64,000 nt of DNA from Helicoverpa zea. Taxonomy: Eukaryota; Arthropoda; Insecta; Lepidoptera; Noctuidae. Location of the stretch: contig NC_061455.1 in NCBI RefSeq assembly GCF_022581195.2, forward strand, positions 11,116,189 through 11,180,188, in the 5' to 3' direction. The stretch's first letter is position 1. Every line of letters begins with the position of its first letter. Below the pieces are notes generated by a model. That model was not told the DNA's origin. It made no database searches and worked only from the letters and a program-made list of their open reading frames with translations. A program made the position numbers and the translations under genes. Below are positions 1 through 10,780 of this stretch, one piece after another.

Positions 1-566
1 TAAAAAAAATCTATTAAATCGGTTAAGAATTTTGGAAAAACACACAGAATAATTGTAGCTTTTATAATATAATTAGTAACGGAGAATAAACCTGCTAATA
101 AAGTACCTAAGAGTCAGATGTGATTTACTATGATAACACTATGACTTGAAACAAGTCCGGTTTTACTTAATCAAGATACCTACCTGTATTAGAATAAAAA
201 CATCCATGAACTCAGTGTTATAGAATGAATGTGCATGAACAGAAACTGCCAGTTGTTACGTTGTTAGAGCACTTAATTGACAAATTAAACAATAATTGTA
301 CATAATAGCATTATGGTTAAGGATAATCTCTTCTAGTCTTAAGATAAAACGGACAAATGCATAGCTATAGTTAATACCAATGTACCTAAGTCAATAGTTT
401 AAAAAATCTGATCCAACAGACAAACTGTTGTATACAGTTTTGTTGGACATTTTGTACCTTTGAGAATATATAATGTACCTTGTAATAAGCAATCTTCTAT
501 ACTTATAATAAATCTGTAGAGAGGTCAATTCTGTACATTGAATATATTTCCAAAATAACTATTAGG
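1..566. other. AT-rich sequence, no gene seen
   Basis: I see no coding exon, RNA gene or classifiable repeat here. The stretch is AT-rich with short, stop-riddled frames. Because the AIG1-family gene on the minus strand continues toward lower coordinates, this is probably part of its intron. I looked for the expected next exon (a Trp-Val-Tyr-Pro containing segment) and did not find it. Confidence 0.4.
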
Positions 567-1550
567 GGGTGATTATATAGTGATCGATACTGATGCCAAA
601 AATGCAATCAGTAAAATTTTTGTCTGTCTGTCTGTCTGTATGTTCGTTATGGAAACAAAAACTACTGGACGGATTTTAATGAAACTTGGCACAAATATTC
701 TTCATACTCCTGGGCAGGTTATAGGATACTTTTCATCACGCTACAATCAATAGGAGCAGAGCAGTGAAGGTAAATGTTGGGAAAACGGGAGAATTTACTC
801 CATTTTTTAAGCTTCCGTCGCGTGTGCAACCCTAATGGCAACAGCTACACAGAAACCATGTAGGACGGAAATATTCTCCATAAAATTATGTAAAAAATAT
901 CCCGTGGCAGCATATGTCTATCTTTTATGGTTGACTCACAATAACACGTAAAACTCTCGGTAGCTTAGCAGTTCGGAGCTTTCTGATTATATTTGTCTAC
1001 TATTTCGTTTATAACACTCTCACTCATACTAATTAAAAATAGTTAACAGTATTACCTATTCATTAAAAAAAGAATGATTTAAATCGGTAAAGAAACACCA
1101 AAGTTATACATGAAAAACGGTAATAAGCCACCGCGCGTGAATACTGAATCACGCTATAAGGATCATTTTTGTGCAACGGTCGCCGCGCTCGACGCGACTC
1201 GCGGCGCGGTCGCTGCGCGAGCTTCATACAATTTTGGCTGTTGGTGCGATTGATACGAATAGACGTTCAGAGCGTTCAACCTTATTGCGCGACTTTTAGG
1301 TTTTAAATAATTTATTCTTAACTTTCTTTTGTTGTTATTTTATAAAATAGGTTGGTACCTATTAGTTATTTTTGTATTTAAATATTCGTTCAAATTACCT
1401 ACAAATTATTAATAGTTTACATTTTATTACTTAAAGAAGCAGCAAGTACGCATAGATTTAGATAATTGGAGGGGCTGGTGTTTATTATTTCTTCCTCTCT
1501 TTGCACAAACTCCGACTCTAACGCGGACGAAGTCGCTGGCAGAAGCTAGT
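567..1550 (+). repeat. Helitron-like interspersed repeat with CTAGT terminus
   Basis: The left part carries a TGTC tetranucleotide run (about 619-639) and then the motif 'actactggacggatttt', which is typical of abundant lepidopteran repeats. The right end reads gaagtcgctggcagaagCTAGT at 1530-1550, and CTAGT fits the CTRRT 3' end of Helitrons. A strongly GC-rich, locally palindromic patch lies at 1165-1225 (repeated cgcg and gcgc). No helicase or replication-initiator ORF is present, so it would be non-autonomous. The left boundary is uncertain. A TAAA microsatellite (1551-1572) follows directly. Confidence 0.5.
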
Positions 1551-1850
1551 TAATAAATAAATAAATAAATAATACTCGCCTACCGAGAGTTCCGTACATT
1601 TGTTTTTTATAAACAGTTTTTCAACAGACTTAGTTACATGAAAAACTGAAAAAATCGTCTAAAGGCACATACTGTGGTATTTAAGGCATCCCTGTGTAAA
1701 AAAGTTTACATATACACAGTCTCTAGAGCCTGAGAAAAGACATGAGCTTCTTCTATCCGGGTGCGAGAAATAGTTCTCCGAGAAACAGGTGGAGCCGCAA
1801 GGAACAGCTACTAGTATTTTCGTAATTATTTTTATTTTTTATTTTTTTTT

Positions 1851-2280
1851 TTATTTTTTTTCAGCTGAGGAAAATGCCTGACGCATACACACACCGCCCG
1901 GGGAGACGGTGAGGTTATGTGGGGCTTGCACCCACTAAAAACCTCAGCTTTTGTGCCTTCTTCTGCCTTTTAGAGAGGGGCCACGAGGACCAAAGACGAC
2001 TTTCGTGTTGGTCGAAGAAGGCTACTTTTCAGCTCTCGCTGAAAATCAGCGCTGAGGCTTTTGTCCCGTATAGGGTCTCAGCATTATGCTGAGCGAGGGC
2101 CGTTTCACGTGGGGTGTGATGTGACACATATTTCCCATTACTGTATTTTAATTGTAATTCGTCTTTTTTTTCTTATTTCTAACAACTGTAATTTTTATTT
2201 ATATTTTGTATGGCAGTGTTGAATAAACGTATTAATTTTCATTTTTCAACCGACTGCGCAAAGAAGTTCTCAAAAGTCGG
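1851..2280. repeat. Interspersed repeat, probably a LINE 3' end
   Basis: A T-rich run (1826-1861) is followed by a moderately GC-rich block (1861-2120) unlike its surroundings, with internal complementarity around 'cagctctcgctgaaaatcagcgctgag'-like arms. It ends in AT-rich sequence with an AATAAA near 2222. I cannot name the family. There is no open reading frame of note, so I call it a transposon-derived 3' region with modest confidence. Confidence 0.3.
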
Positions 2281-2325
2281 GTGAAGCCGCTGCTACAAAC
2301 GAATATCCAAGCAAAAGATACTTAC

Positions 2326-5300
2326 ATAAGACAGTAAACGTTTGAAAAGCCAAACATGACAGCTAGTCCAGTCTTCATGCTATCAGGCCTTCTTCGAGGC
2401 GTGATTATCAAGTCTATGACCACAGCCACCATGGAGATTGTATGCAAGGAGTGTTGAGCCCAAGGAGGCAGGTACTCCCAGACGCGATCTGGAGCTATTA
2501 TATTGGAGTAGGATCTGTATAGCATCCAAAATGTCACGTCGGAGAACTGAAAATGAAAGTTAACAATGTAATTTTTCGGTCTTCGTAATAAATCCAGCGG
2601 GTTCTTTGACTTAAGCTCTTATAAGGATATATCCAAGTAGTTTTAATTGGAGTTAGCATACATACGTGACCTGTAATTACATGTTATTATAGGTATTAAT
2701 TAAAGTAAGATTTTAATTTGTCTTCTTAGATATTATAATAAGGCTTTGGGTTATCAGTATTGTTTCTAAGACTCCTTATAGTAGGTACCTAATTAATTCG
2801 CAAAGTCATATTTGACTACAGTAAGGTTGGTCAGGTAGCTTGATAAGGTGATAATTTATAGCTTGGCAGTGTTTATTACGTACACATTTCCTTATTCTGA
2901 TATTAAACATAATTCTTATCAATAGACCTAAAAGTATTTCGAAGTTAGAGACAGTAAAGCAACCCAATCCAAAAAATAAACTGTTCTGAATCAATACACT
3001 TTATTTGTAAACATAATACTTATGTCCGTTTTCATTTTTGTATAAAAGCGATAATTGTTATTTACAAAATCGAGCTACCTACAAGTATTTATACTATTAC
3101 ATAATAAATATCTTATATATTACTCTCGATATTGATCTGCACTCTTAAAGAGTTTGCTTGTTTTCTTGAACGTGGTAGTCAGGAATTACAGGGCCGATTA
3201 AAAAAATGTTTCAGTCTATTTATCGAGGAAGGTTATTTTTTATCACTTTCACTATTGTTATATATCAGGGCGCAGGCCTCTAATACATCCCAGCGGGGCC
3301 CGGAAGGGCCAAGCCCTGCCGGGGCTGCGGGATTGTTCGAAAGAGTTACAGCGGGCCCTGGTACATAAAAGGCCTACGGCGGAACACGACGGTTTTTAGT
3401 CAGTAAGAGTCTGACACTCCCTCACCGCTGCTAACCACTGCGGGAGGGGGGCATTTGACGACTTTCGACGTCGTTGAAAAAAATAAAGCCTCTATGTCTC
3501 TATGTCCTTAAAGTAAGTACATACTCGTAGAAATAATGAATGTTATCACCACGCTTGCTGAAGGTGGATTGCCGATATGAATATTGAATAATAACTCTAG
3601 AATACATCGGTAAAACGATTAAGAACCCTGGACACTGCAGACTAAATAGTCAGCCAACAGTTGGCCCGATATTTTTTTAAAGAAAATCGTGAATTCAATA
3701 AAAGTTTTTAGTCGGTCTGACACCTGCCAAATACCTGACCGTTGTTATTAAATGTGCGCACTACCATTCATGTCCACAATGATGGCCCGAACAAACTGTC
3801 GGCCGACTAAAAGTTTCCAGTGAGCAAACACTTATAGGTAGATAATATAATTGACTTCCATTTCTCTTTGAGATACTTTGATATTATCGGAATTATCTAT
3901 GCAAAAATTATCGTATTCTTTGTTCTTGTAAATGTGTATACCTAACCGATTACAATTGAGATTGATTATTTTAGTGTATTGTCTGATGTCATTTGATTAT
4001 TTTTTGCTTTCGTTACCGAGGCGTATTGAGTTGTCCGAGTAACTAGGCGCAGGTCAGAATCAGTCTCTTCTTGTAAAGCACCGGTACTCAGCTGCATCTG
4101 GTTATAATTAAACTCGACAACATTGTTGAAAAAACGCTAGGAAGACTACTTATGTAAGTGCATCGGCCTCAACTCGTTAACATTTTTTGGAATCGTTGTA
4201 TAATCATGCGTACATTGAAATTAAAGTTCTTGATTTCATAACTTTATTTCATCCATCTTCCGAGCCTTTTTCCCAACTATGTTGGGGTCGGCTTCCAGTC
4301 TAACCGGATTCAGCTGAGTACCAGTGCTTTACAAGCAGCGACTGCCTATCTGACCTCCTCAACCCAGTTACCCGGGAAACCCAATACCCCTTGGTTAGAC
4401 TGGTGTCAGACTTACTGGCTTCTGACTACTACTTCTTCTATTACATAACTTTATTTACTCATAAATAAATAAATATCATTCATCAATTTAATTCACAGTT
4501 TATTCAAACGAATTGCTTGATTTTAAATACTAAAGATTGAAAATTAAAAATGTGCACTAAAGCCGGTTTGTAATTACAACGACTTAGCTGTCTGAACAAC
4601 TAGGCTTGTACTTAGTTGCCTGGATTTATTACAAGGCTAGATAGAGTTGCCTATTGCTATCCTTATTTGTGTCGCCAACTCATATGCCTATGTTCTAATC
4701 AATACAGATAACGGTACGATCCCTAATCAATTTAGGCAAAGATACTAACCTTATCAAGTATCATTCATCTGCCTAGACCTTCCCCAAATAAATTGGGGTT
4801 GGTCTGGTTGACTTAAAGTTTGAGAGCGACTGCTTGTCTGATCCCCTCAACCTCCTCCCTCTTGTTAAGACAGTTTGTTTAGTGACCCTTAGCGACTGCT
4901 AAAGATGTATAAATGACAACCGGGACCAACCGATTAGGCGTGCCTTCCGAAAGATGGAGGAACTCATGACAAGATGGTCTCCCATCCACTGACCGACTAC
5001 GCAAGGCGTTTGCTTATCCTTATGATCGATAGACCCGTACAGCCATTAAGTACTTAGCTACGAGTCTTCTACTTATACTTATAAGTTAATTAAATAATAA
5101 ATGCTTTAAGTTCACATCTGCCAACTTCTAGGTTTAGCAGGACTACTCACAGTCGTGATCGGCACCAGAATGGAAGTCATGATAACTTCCCGAAGTATCC
5201 TTAGCTTCTGAACGTGAGGGGGCTCATCATCCTTTCTCTCACACCAGTCACAGTAGAGGCACAGCGGAAAGTAGCCTAGCAGTACCACCTGAAATCACCA

Positions 5301-5975
5301 GAAAAAATAAATTGAAACTTAAATTCTAATTTATTACATAATAATCATGACTTCCAGTCCTAAGGTTGGCCACGGTTGTTATCATTCAAGCAGACCAGCC
5401 AACGGTGCAGGACATCTTAGTCACAAGCAGTTTGGCAGACACAGATGCTCTCTCTATTATGTCACTCTTATAGCCCGAGTTGAAATTATCTTGCCACTTA
5501 AACTTTTAATTTATGAGTGGTAAGTTTTACTTCATCATCATCAAAATCGATCTCAGTGGCGTGCACTTGGGGAGGCCTATGTCCAGCAGTGAACGGCGAT
5601 AGGCTGGTGATGATGAAGTTTTACTTGAAAATGGGTAAGAGTAAAATATTAAGATTTCATAAATATGCACAGATCAGGTCCGAGTATCTCGAGGGGGCCT
5701 TGAGGCTAACATCTCTAGATGTCTAGATAATATTATAATATCTTCTAAGTAATATTAAAAATAGTTACGTTGAACCAGCATGTGATAAGCATCCACCGCA
5801 CGAGCATATAATTCCTGACCACAGGATCTTCATCATTTGACATGTCTATGGTTAAAGTCACCACCGCAGTCACAATTTGATGAACAAACGCCACACTGTA
5901 CAAAAATAACCTAATGTTCAATAATGGAAAGCCATTGATTTTAACGTATTTTACTCTTAATGGAGTGCTCGACAT
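2326..5975 (-). CDS. AIG1/ADTRP-family membrane hydrolase, three exons, partial
   Basis: Proteins of this family (androgen-induced gene 1, ADTRP; FAR-17a/AIG1-like) are multi-pass membrane threonine hydrolases that cleave fatty-acid esters of hydroxy fatty acids. Coding exons read on the minus strand are 5975-5769, 5288-5151 and 2546-2326, all with GT-AG junctions. The first two junctions are phase 0; the third exon ends after two bases of a codon. I start at ATG 5975 (context AAAATGTC); no in-frame ATG lies between it and the upstream stop. Visible residues: 'RWMLITCWFNVVLLGYF' (about 60-76) matches the family's early membrane segment with the candidate catalytic Thr65. 'PPWAQHSLHT' (142-151) matches the conserved histidine segment, followed by 'IDLIITPRRRP'. 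About 188 residues are present; the C-terminal part, normally some 45 more, lies beyond the left edge. Family assignment is firm from motif order; substrate is inferred. Confidence 0.8.
3270..3500 (+). repeat. Short interspersed repeat, family A (GC-rich head, A-rich tail)
   Basis: The GC-rich head contains 'ccggggctgcgggattgttc' followed by gaaagag. Next come 'gacggtttttagtcagtaag' and 'agtctgacactccctc', then an A-rich tail near 3480. The same blocks recur at 23684-23790 (minus), 25525-25660 (plus) and 41630-41740 (plus), and its tail half recurs at 14735-14905, 19555-19690 and 29000-29110. The recurrence within one window shows an interspersed family. Whether it is a SINE or the 3' end of a LINE is not decided. 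Confidence 0.6.
3629..3822. mobile_element. MITE-like element with imperfect inverted repeats
   Basis: The left end (ctggacact...tagtcagccaacagttggcccgat, 3629-3671) is roughly the reverse complement of the right end (atggcccgaacaaactgtcggccgactaaaagtttccag, 3782-3820). The arms share the core AGTC-GCC-ACAGTT-GGCC with several mismatches. The roughly 110-bp interior has no ORF. I found no convincing target duplication, so superfamily is open. Confidence 0.45.
4248..4432 (+). repeat. Short interspersed repeat, family B (complete-looking copy)
   Basis: It begins 'ccgagcctttttcccaacta' and then reads tgttggggtcggcttcca, 'cagctgagtaccagtgcttt', 'gcgactgcctatctgacctc' and 'ggttagactggtgtcagact'. 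Pieces of the same sequence recur at 4770-5066, 11545-11660, 11890-12062, 13392-13432, 16085-16268 and 37160-37370 (plus), and at about 4065-4110 and 25340-25470 (minus). That makes it one of the most frequent repeats here. Confidence 0.65.
4770..5066 (+). repeat. Short interspersed repeat, family B, diverged long copy
   Basis: It contains 'ttggggttggtctggttgac', then 'gagagcgactgcttgtctga', 'cccctcaacctcctccctc' and the distal part 'gatggtctcccatccactga' followed by ccgac. The distal part is missing from the 4248-4432 copy but is shared with 11890-12062, so this copy shows the fuller 3' half of the family. It lies in intron 2 of the AIG1-family gene. Confidence 0.55.
5530..5625 (+). repeat. 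Short repeat with 'ggggaggcctatgtccagca' core
   Basis: The core 'ggggaggcctatgtccagca' and the flanking inverted tcatcatcatca / tgatgatgaag ends form a compact element of about 95 bp. A related fragment is at 31342-31400. Sequences like this are common in moth introns. No coding content. Confidence 0.5.
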
Positions 5976-6403
5976 TTTGGTTAATATTTTAAACGAGTAA
6001 ACAAACGCGTCTCGATATAGTGCGCGTTGTAAACAAACTGGCGTGTTTGACGTTTCGATGCATTTAACATTATTATCCACGCAATTCCTATCAGTTTAAA
6101 TTAATACCAATGGTTGTAAAATGTTTAATTTTGTGCATTGTCTTTATTACACTGACCTTTTTTTATCCTTTCCTAACACTTTATTGTTATTGATTCGTGG
6201 ATAAGATGCCACAAACTATTTTGGTAGGCAACAATATTTTCAATACGATTTTGTGGATTTTAGGACGTTTTCCTCAATATCGGAGATTTAAGTGCATATT
6301 CTGAGAATTGTTTGCATCATTGCTTGTATTTGAACAATAAGCTGTCTGGTCTTATGATCAGAAGAAGTAAGTATGTACTTTAGCACTTAACCTTTACAGA
6401 TAC

Positions 6404-6535
6404 CGGCACGGATATTGGGCTCTCGGCGGAAGAGTGGGGATCGCTTTGCGCACCCGTACGCATAAGGCAATAAGGCAGTAAACCGCTTCTGCGCAGGTGA
6501 AGGTCATGGCTCGATATCCGTGCCGATAACTGTAA
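6404..6535. mobile_element. MITE, about 132 bp, imperfect terminal inverted repeats
   Basis: The left end TTACAG-aTACCGGCACGGATATTGGGC pairs with the reverse complement of the right end, TTACAG-tTATCGGCACGGATATCGAGC, with only three or four mismatches over about 27 bp. The interior (6435-6500) is GC-rich and has no ORF. No clear target duplication is visible. It lies between the AIG1-family gene and the LINE at 6725. Confidence 0.6.
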
Positions 6536-6779
6536 CTAGCAATAGTATCAGAGTTTGTGTTACATTTCAGCAGACTGTACTTTGTCGTCTATGCCATCGG
6601 ATGGCATCCTAATATTTCTAGTGAACCCACTCCTGTCGTTCCCAGTTCTTTTATCCAAAGCATATCATCTACGGGGGTGTGAAGGACCCCGCACGACCAG
6701 TGGTGGGTTAAACATCTTAACCCGCTGCTATATATATATATATATACTTCCCTGCCGATTTCGGCTATGGTGACTGCTT

Positions 6780-9700
6780 TCAGTTATCATTGAGAGAAGA
6801 ACTAGGATGATCAGCTCTTCTATGCGCCCTTTGATGGCTGCAGTACCCTATTTTATGTGTAAACGTGCGCGAGCATTGGCTGCACGTTAGGATACCGTCC
6901 ACGTAGTTATAATGAATGGCTACTGGTGTTTTAGCCTTAAGAGCATCACGCTTCGCATCCAGTGCGGATTTCCTTTGCTCTTCGAAATCTTTGATCGCAT
7001 TTTTAAGTAGGCCTCTCCATTCAGGGCGGCAAATGGCTTTTGTCTCCCAGTTCTGAGGATCAATGTTGCACCTTTTCATGTGTCTTTTCTGAACATCCTT
7101 GAAGCGTAAGAACTGGCCACCTTGTTTCCGTCTGCCGTTCTGGAGTTCAGAAAAGAAGATGCGCTTGGCCACCCTATCATCATCCATGCGTAAAACATGA
7201 CCGCACCATCTGAGCTGTCGCCGCATCAGGTACGCTTCTATGCCGCAGACATTCGCGCGTCGTAGCACTTCGGTATTTCTAATCCGATCCGACCATTTGA
7301 TTTTCAGAATGTCTCTTATGCACTTTAGATGAAATCGGTCCAGCGCCCGTATATGTTTCCGATAGAGGACCCATGTTTCAGCCGAGTATAAAAGATTTGG
7401 GAGGACTATGGCCTTGTAAACGGAGATTTTTGTCGAAAGCTTCAAATCATGTGTGTGTAAGACCTTGGCTCGTAATTTACCGAAAGCCGCTGATGCAGCG
7501 CCAATGCGATGGTTTATTTCGGTATCAAGGTCACACTTGGATGTAATTGTGCTGCCCAGATATTTGTAGGTATTCACTTGCTTCAGCTCAGTATCGCCAA
7601 TGTTTACCTTGACAGGTTCTGTAGCTCCTTGAGAGTCGCTTGCCATTACCTCAGTTTTCTTAACACTGATTTTTAGACCGAAACGACAACAGACTCCCTG
7701 AAGGTTAGTCATCAGGTTCTGGAGCTCTTGTGCAGAGTTGGTAACAAAACACAGATCATCAGCGTACATGATCTCCGTTATAAGAGCATGAGATACTTTA
7801 GTATATGCTTTTAATCTGGCCAGGTTGAAAAGTCCCCCATCAGTTCTGAAACGTATTTTGATTCCAGCAGAAGTTTGTTTGAGCGCTTCACTGACAACGA
7901 CAGAAAAGTAGAGAGCAAACAGTGTTGGCGCAAGCACACAACCTTGTTTGACCCCACAGGTGACAGGAAAGAACTCTGACTAATCACCATTATAGGTAAC
8001 ACAGCAGGTCATCTCGTCGTGCAGAAGGCGAATCATTCTCACAAACTTCTCAGGACAACCTAATTTTGCCAGTAAAGTCCAGAGGGCTTCCCTCGGCACG
8101 CAGTCAAAAGCTTTTTCTAAGTCCACGAAGCACATACACAAAGGTTGGCCTTGTTCTCGGCTTTTTTCCTGGAGTTGCCTGATGGAAAAGATGGCTTCGC
8201 CGGTGCCCCTGTTAGGTCGAAACCCAAACTGAGTTTCTGGCAATATGGCTTCGGAGACTGGTAAAAGCCGGTTGAGAAGAACTCTGGCAAATATCTTCCC
8301 AGGGACAGAGAGGAGCGATATACCCCGGTAGGAGTTGCAGTCGGAACGGTCTCCTTTGTTTTTATACAGTGTCTGTATACGGGATATTTTAAATTCAGGT
8401 GGTATTGTTTCCTCGTTCCAAATGCGATCAAAAATTTGCCAGATGTAAGTATGAAGTTGCTCCCCTCCGTATTTCAGCAGTTCTCCGGCGATGTTGTCAA
8501 CGCCAACTGCTTTTTTATTTTTCTGCTCTTTGATGGCTTGAACAACTTCAGCAAAAGTTAGTGGTTCAGCAAGCGACTCATTCGGCGGCAGAGGATGGAT
8601 ACGCCTTATATGCTCAAGATCTGCTGATCGATCTACATTGAGCAGGTGATTAAAGTGCTCTGCCCAACGATCAAGTATATCCTGCTTAGCAGTGAGCTTT
8701 TGGGAACCATCTAGGGATCTTAACGGAGTGCAGTTTTTTATGGAAACGCCAATCAACTTACGCATTTCTTCATAGAAAGCGCCTAGTTGGTGGGTATCTG
8801 CAAGCCACTGTATCTTTTTTGCCTTTTCAAGCCACCATCTATCTTTCATCTTCCTCGTTAATTTCCTTAAGGAATCACCACTACTTCGGACTTCTTGACT
8901 GGATTTATGATTTCCTTCATTACGCTTTATGAGTGCACGATGCTGTTTGAATGCTTCAGTTAGGGCCCTATCATTCTGGTCAAACCAGTCCTCGTTGTTT
9001 CGTTTCTTGTATCCTATGGTTTCCGTAGCCACAGTCAGTACGGTGGATGAGATCTGTTTCCATTTTGATATTAAGTCACCTTGCTGGGCATCAAACACAT
9101 CTAGCGCACCTGTTAGGCCTTTCTGGTATTTTTCTTGAAGATCTTTACAATCCAGTCGATCTAAGTTGAGAGATATTGGTTTAGCCCTGCAGGGTCTTCG
9201 TGGTTCACGAAGGCGGAGTCTCAACTTAGTTACCAAAAGCCTGTGGTCTGTCCAGCAGTGCGCGCCACGCATAACGCGTGTGATATGCACCTGGGATATG
9301 TCCCTTCGTCGCGTTATCGCGTAATCGAGGAGGTGCCAGTGTTTAGAACGCGGGTGCATCCAGGTGGTTTTGAATTTGTCGCGAAGCCTAAACAGAGTGT
9401 TTGTGATGGTGAGGTCGAATTGGGCACAGAGTGTGAGTAGTAATTGTCCGTTACTATTCATATTGCCCACACCATTATTTCCAATCACGCCCGGCCACGA
9501 CTCAGAATCTCTGCCAACCCTCGCGTTGAAATCGCCTAGCAGCAGTATTTGTTCGCTTGAACGTATGCTGGTAAGGCATTGGCAAAGTTCTTCATAAAAC
9601 TGATCTTTGACACTGTTCTCGTTACTCATTGTTGGTGCGTATACGATTATCACATTCAGGTAGTTGTCGTTTGGTAGGTGAAGGCGTAATGTGATAATGC

Positions 9701-9992
9701 GGTCCGAGATGTATTGTGGACATTCTGGCAGCTTTCTTACGATGGTGGATTTGATGGCAAACCCTACGCCAGCTAACCTTCGTTCACTTTGGGGTCTTCC
9801 TTTCCAGAAGAATGTATAACCACCGCCGATTTCCTCAAGTTCGCCTTGGTCAGCTAAGCGTGTTTCGCTCAAAGCTGCCACGTCTACATTGTATCGAGCA
9901 AGTTCACGTGCTACGACAGCAGTTTTACGCTCCGGACAAAGGTTTCCGTCATTATCGATTAATGTACGCACGTTCCATGCGCCAAATGTCAT
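6780..9992 (-). pseudogene. LINE endonuclease-reverse transcriptase ORF with one in-frame TAG
   Basis: Read on the minus strand from ATG 9992, the frame runs 670 codons to a TAG at 7982-7980. It then continues in the same frame to a TAA at 6780, about 1,070 codon positions in all. The N-terminal apurinic-type endonuclease shows WNVRT, SETR, GDFNARVG and TDHRLL. The reverse transcriptase shows 'YRGISLLSVPGKIFARVLLN', FVDLEKAFD, (after the TAG) GVKQGCVLAP and the active-site YADD at 7766-7755. The C-terminus has a C2H2-like finger, CSQC...HQRAH. Host databases often mislabel this family 'craniofacial development protein 2'. The TAG falls inside the polymerase domain and the next codons are TCA GAG, not a known readthrough context, so I treat it as a nonsense mutation. 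Clade (RTE-like or another APE clade) is not certain. Confidence 0.8.
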
Positions 9993-10774
9993 AAATGATG
10001 TTTTTATCTTATTTTTCTTGTTACGTCGACCGCGAGTAATGGGGTGCCTAAGCAGCCGCGGTTGCTACTCCCCCAATTTGACGGGACAAGCATTTTTTTA
10101 GGACACCTTTTCTAGCCCCCTCCCCGGCTGAGCGGGGGAAGCAGTGCCTCCCTAAATAGGGCTGCTTCATCACCTAAGGTGCTGCCCAATCCACACTGTT
10201 GACCCAAGTGCAGTGCAGAAACGACCACTCTCCTTAGGCTGCCATACGTGCAGGCTTCAGACAAAGCCGGGTGTGCACCACCACCCAACCTCTCTACTTC
10301 AGCCCATCGCCGCAGGTCTTTTATCAGGATCCAGTAACCAGAAGCAGTCAGTTGCGCGTGAAATATTTAAGTGCGTAAGTGTTTGCGCAGACACAGACGC
10401 ACTCTCTCGTCCTCCACCCTCTATTCCCAGTGGAACGGAGAGCCGCCACGACTGGAGAAGGTTTCGGATGCAGTGAATGGCCGACGAGCACTTTTGACCT
10501 CTGTCGTCGCCCTAAGCCTATCACAAGACTTCACTGCCCCGCCGAATCCGCCACTACCGGTTGCCTATCAGCGTTGGTGTGCCATCTTCGCCGGGGCAGA
10601 TTCTACGTATAAAGCGGGAGGTATCCGCAGCACTACTACTACCGACCGCCGCGCTACCGACGGCGCTCGCCGCCGTGCTCGACACTGTGGCGCCCTCCAG
10701 CGGACACGCCAGGTACTGTGGAGAGCCTGCTCTCGCACACGTCCGGCGCCGGCGGTGACCGCCGCACTGCTATA
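9993..10774 (-). other. 5' non-coding region of the LINE
   Basis: This GC-rich block upstream of the LINE start codon contrasts with the AT-rich flank that begins at about 10775. It has open frames on both strands without recognisable motifs. Its sharp composition edge at the candidate target duplication supports it being the element's own 5' UTR and promoter region rather than host sequence. Confidence 0.55.
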
Positions 10775-10780
10775 AGGTAA

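Larger units (their letters stand above)
6725..10774 (-). mobile_element. Near-complete APE-type LINE retrotransposon
   Basis: The element is on the minus strand. Its 5' region is GC-rich and non-coding (about 10774-9993), followed by one long endonuclease-reverse transcriptase frame (9992-6780), a 30-base 3' UTR and a (TA)n tail (6729-6746). The 8-bp sequence ctgctata occurs at 6725-6732 and 10767-10774 and is a candidate target-site duplication, which would make the copy full length. The overlap of the left copy with the TA tail weakens that call. Short plus-strand frames in this interval (8.9-10.8 kb) are antisense shadows. It is probably inactive as written because of a TAG at 7980-7982. 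Confidence 0.8.

Noticed and set aside
5976..6080. N-terminal extension of the AIG1-family exon 1
   Set aside because: The open frame there starts with GTG and contains no in-frame ATG before 5975; the extension has no family similarity.
7980..7982. Programmed readthrough of the TAG in the 6.8-10 kb LINE
   Set aside because: The stop interrupts the polymerase domain itself and the next bases (TCA GAG) are not a known readthrough context; a nonsense mutation is simpler.
10371..10775. 134-codon plus-strand ORF
   Set aside because: It lies antisense to the GC-rich 5' UTR of the LINE, has no motif, and GC-rich sequence leaves frames open by chance.
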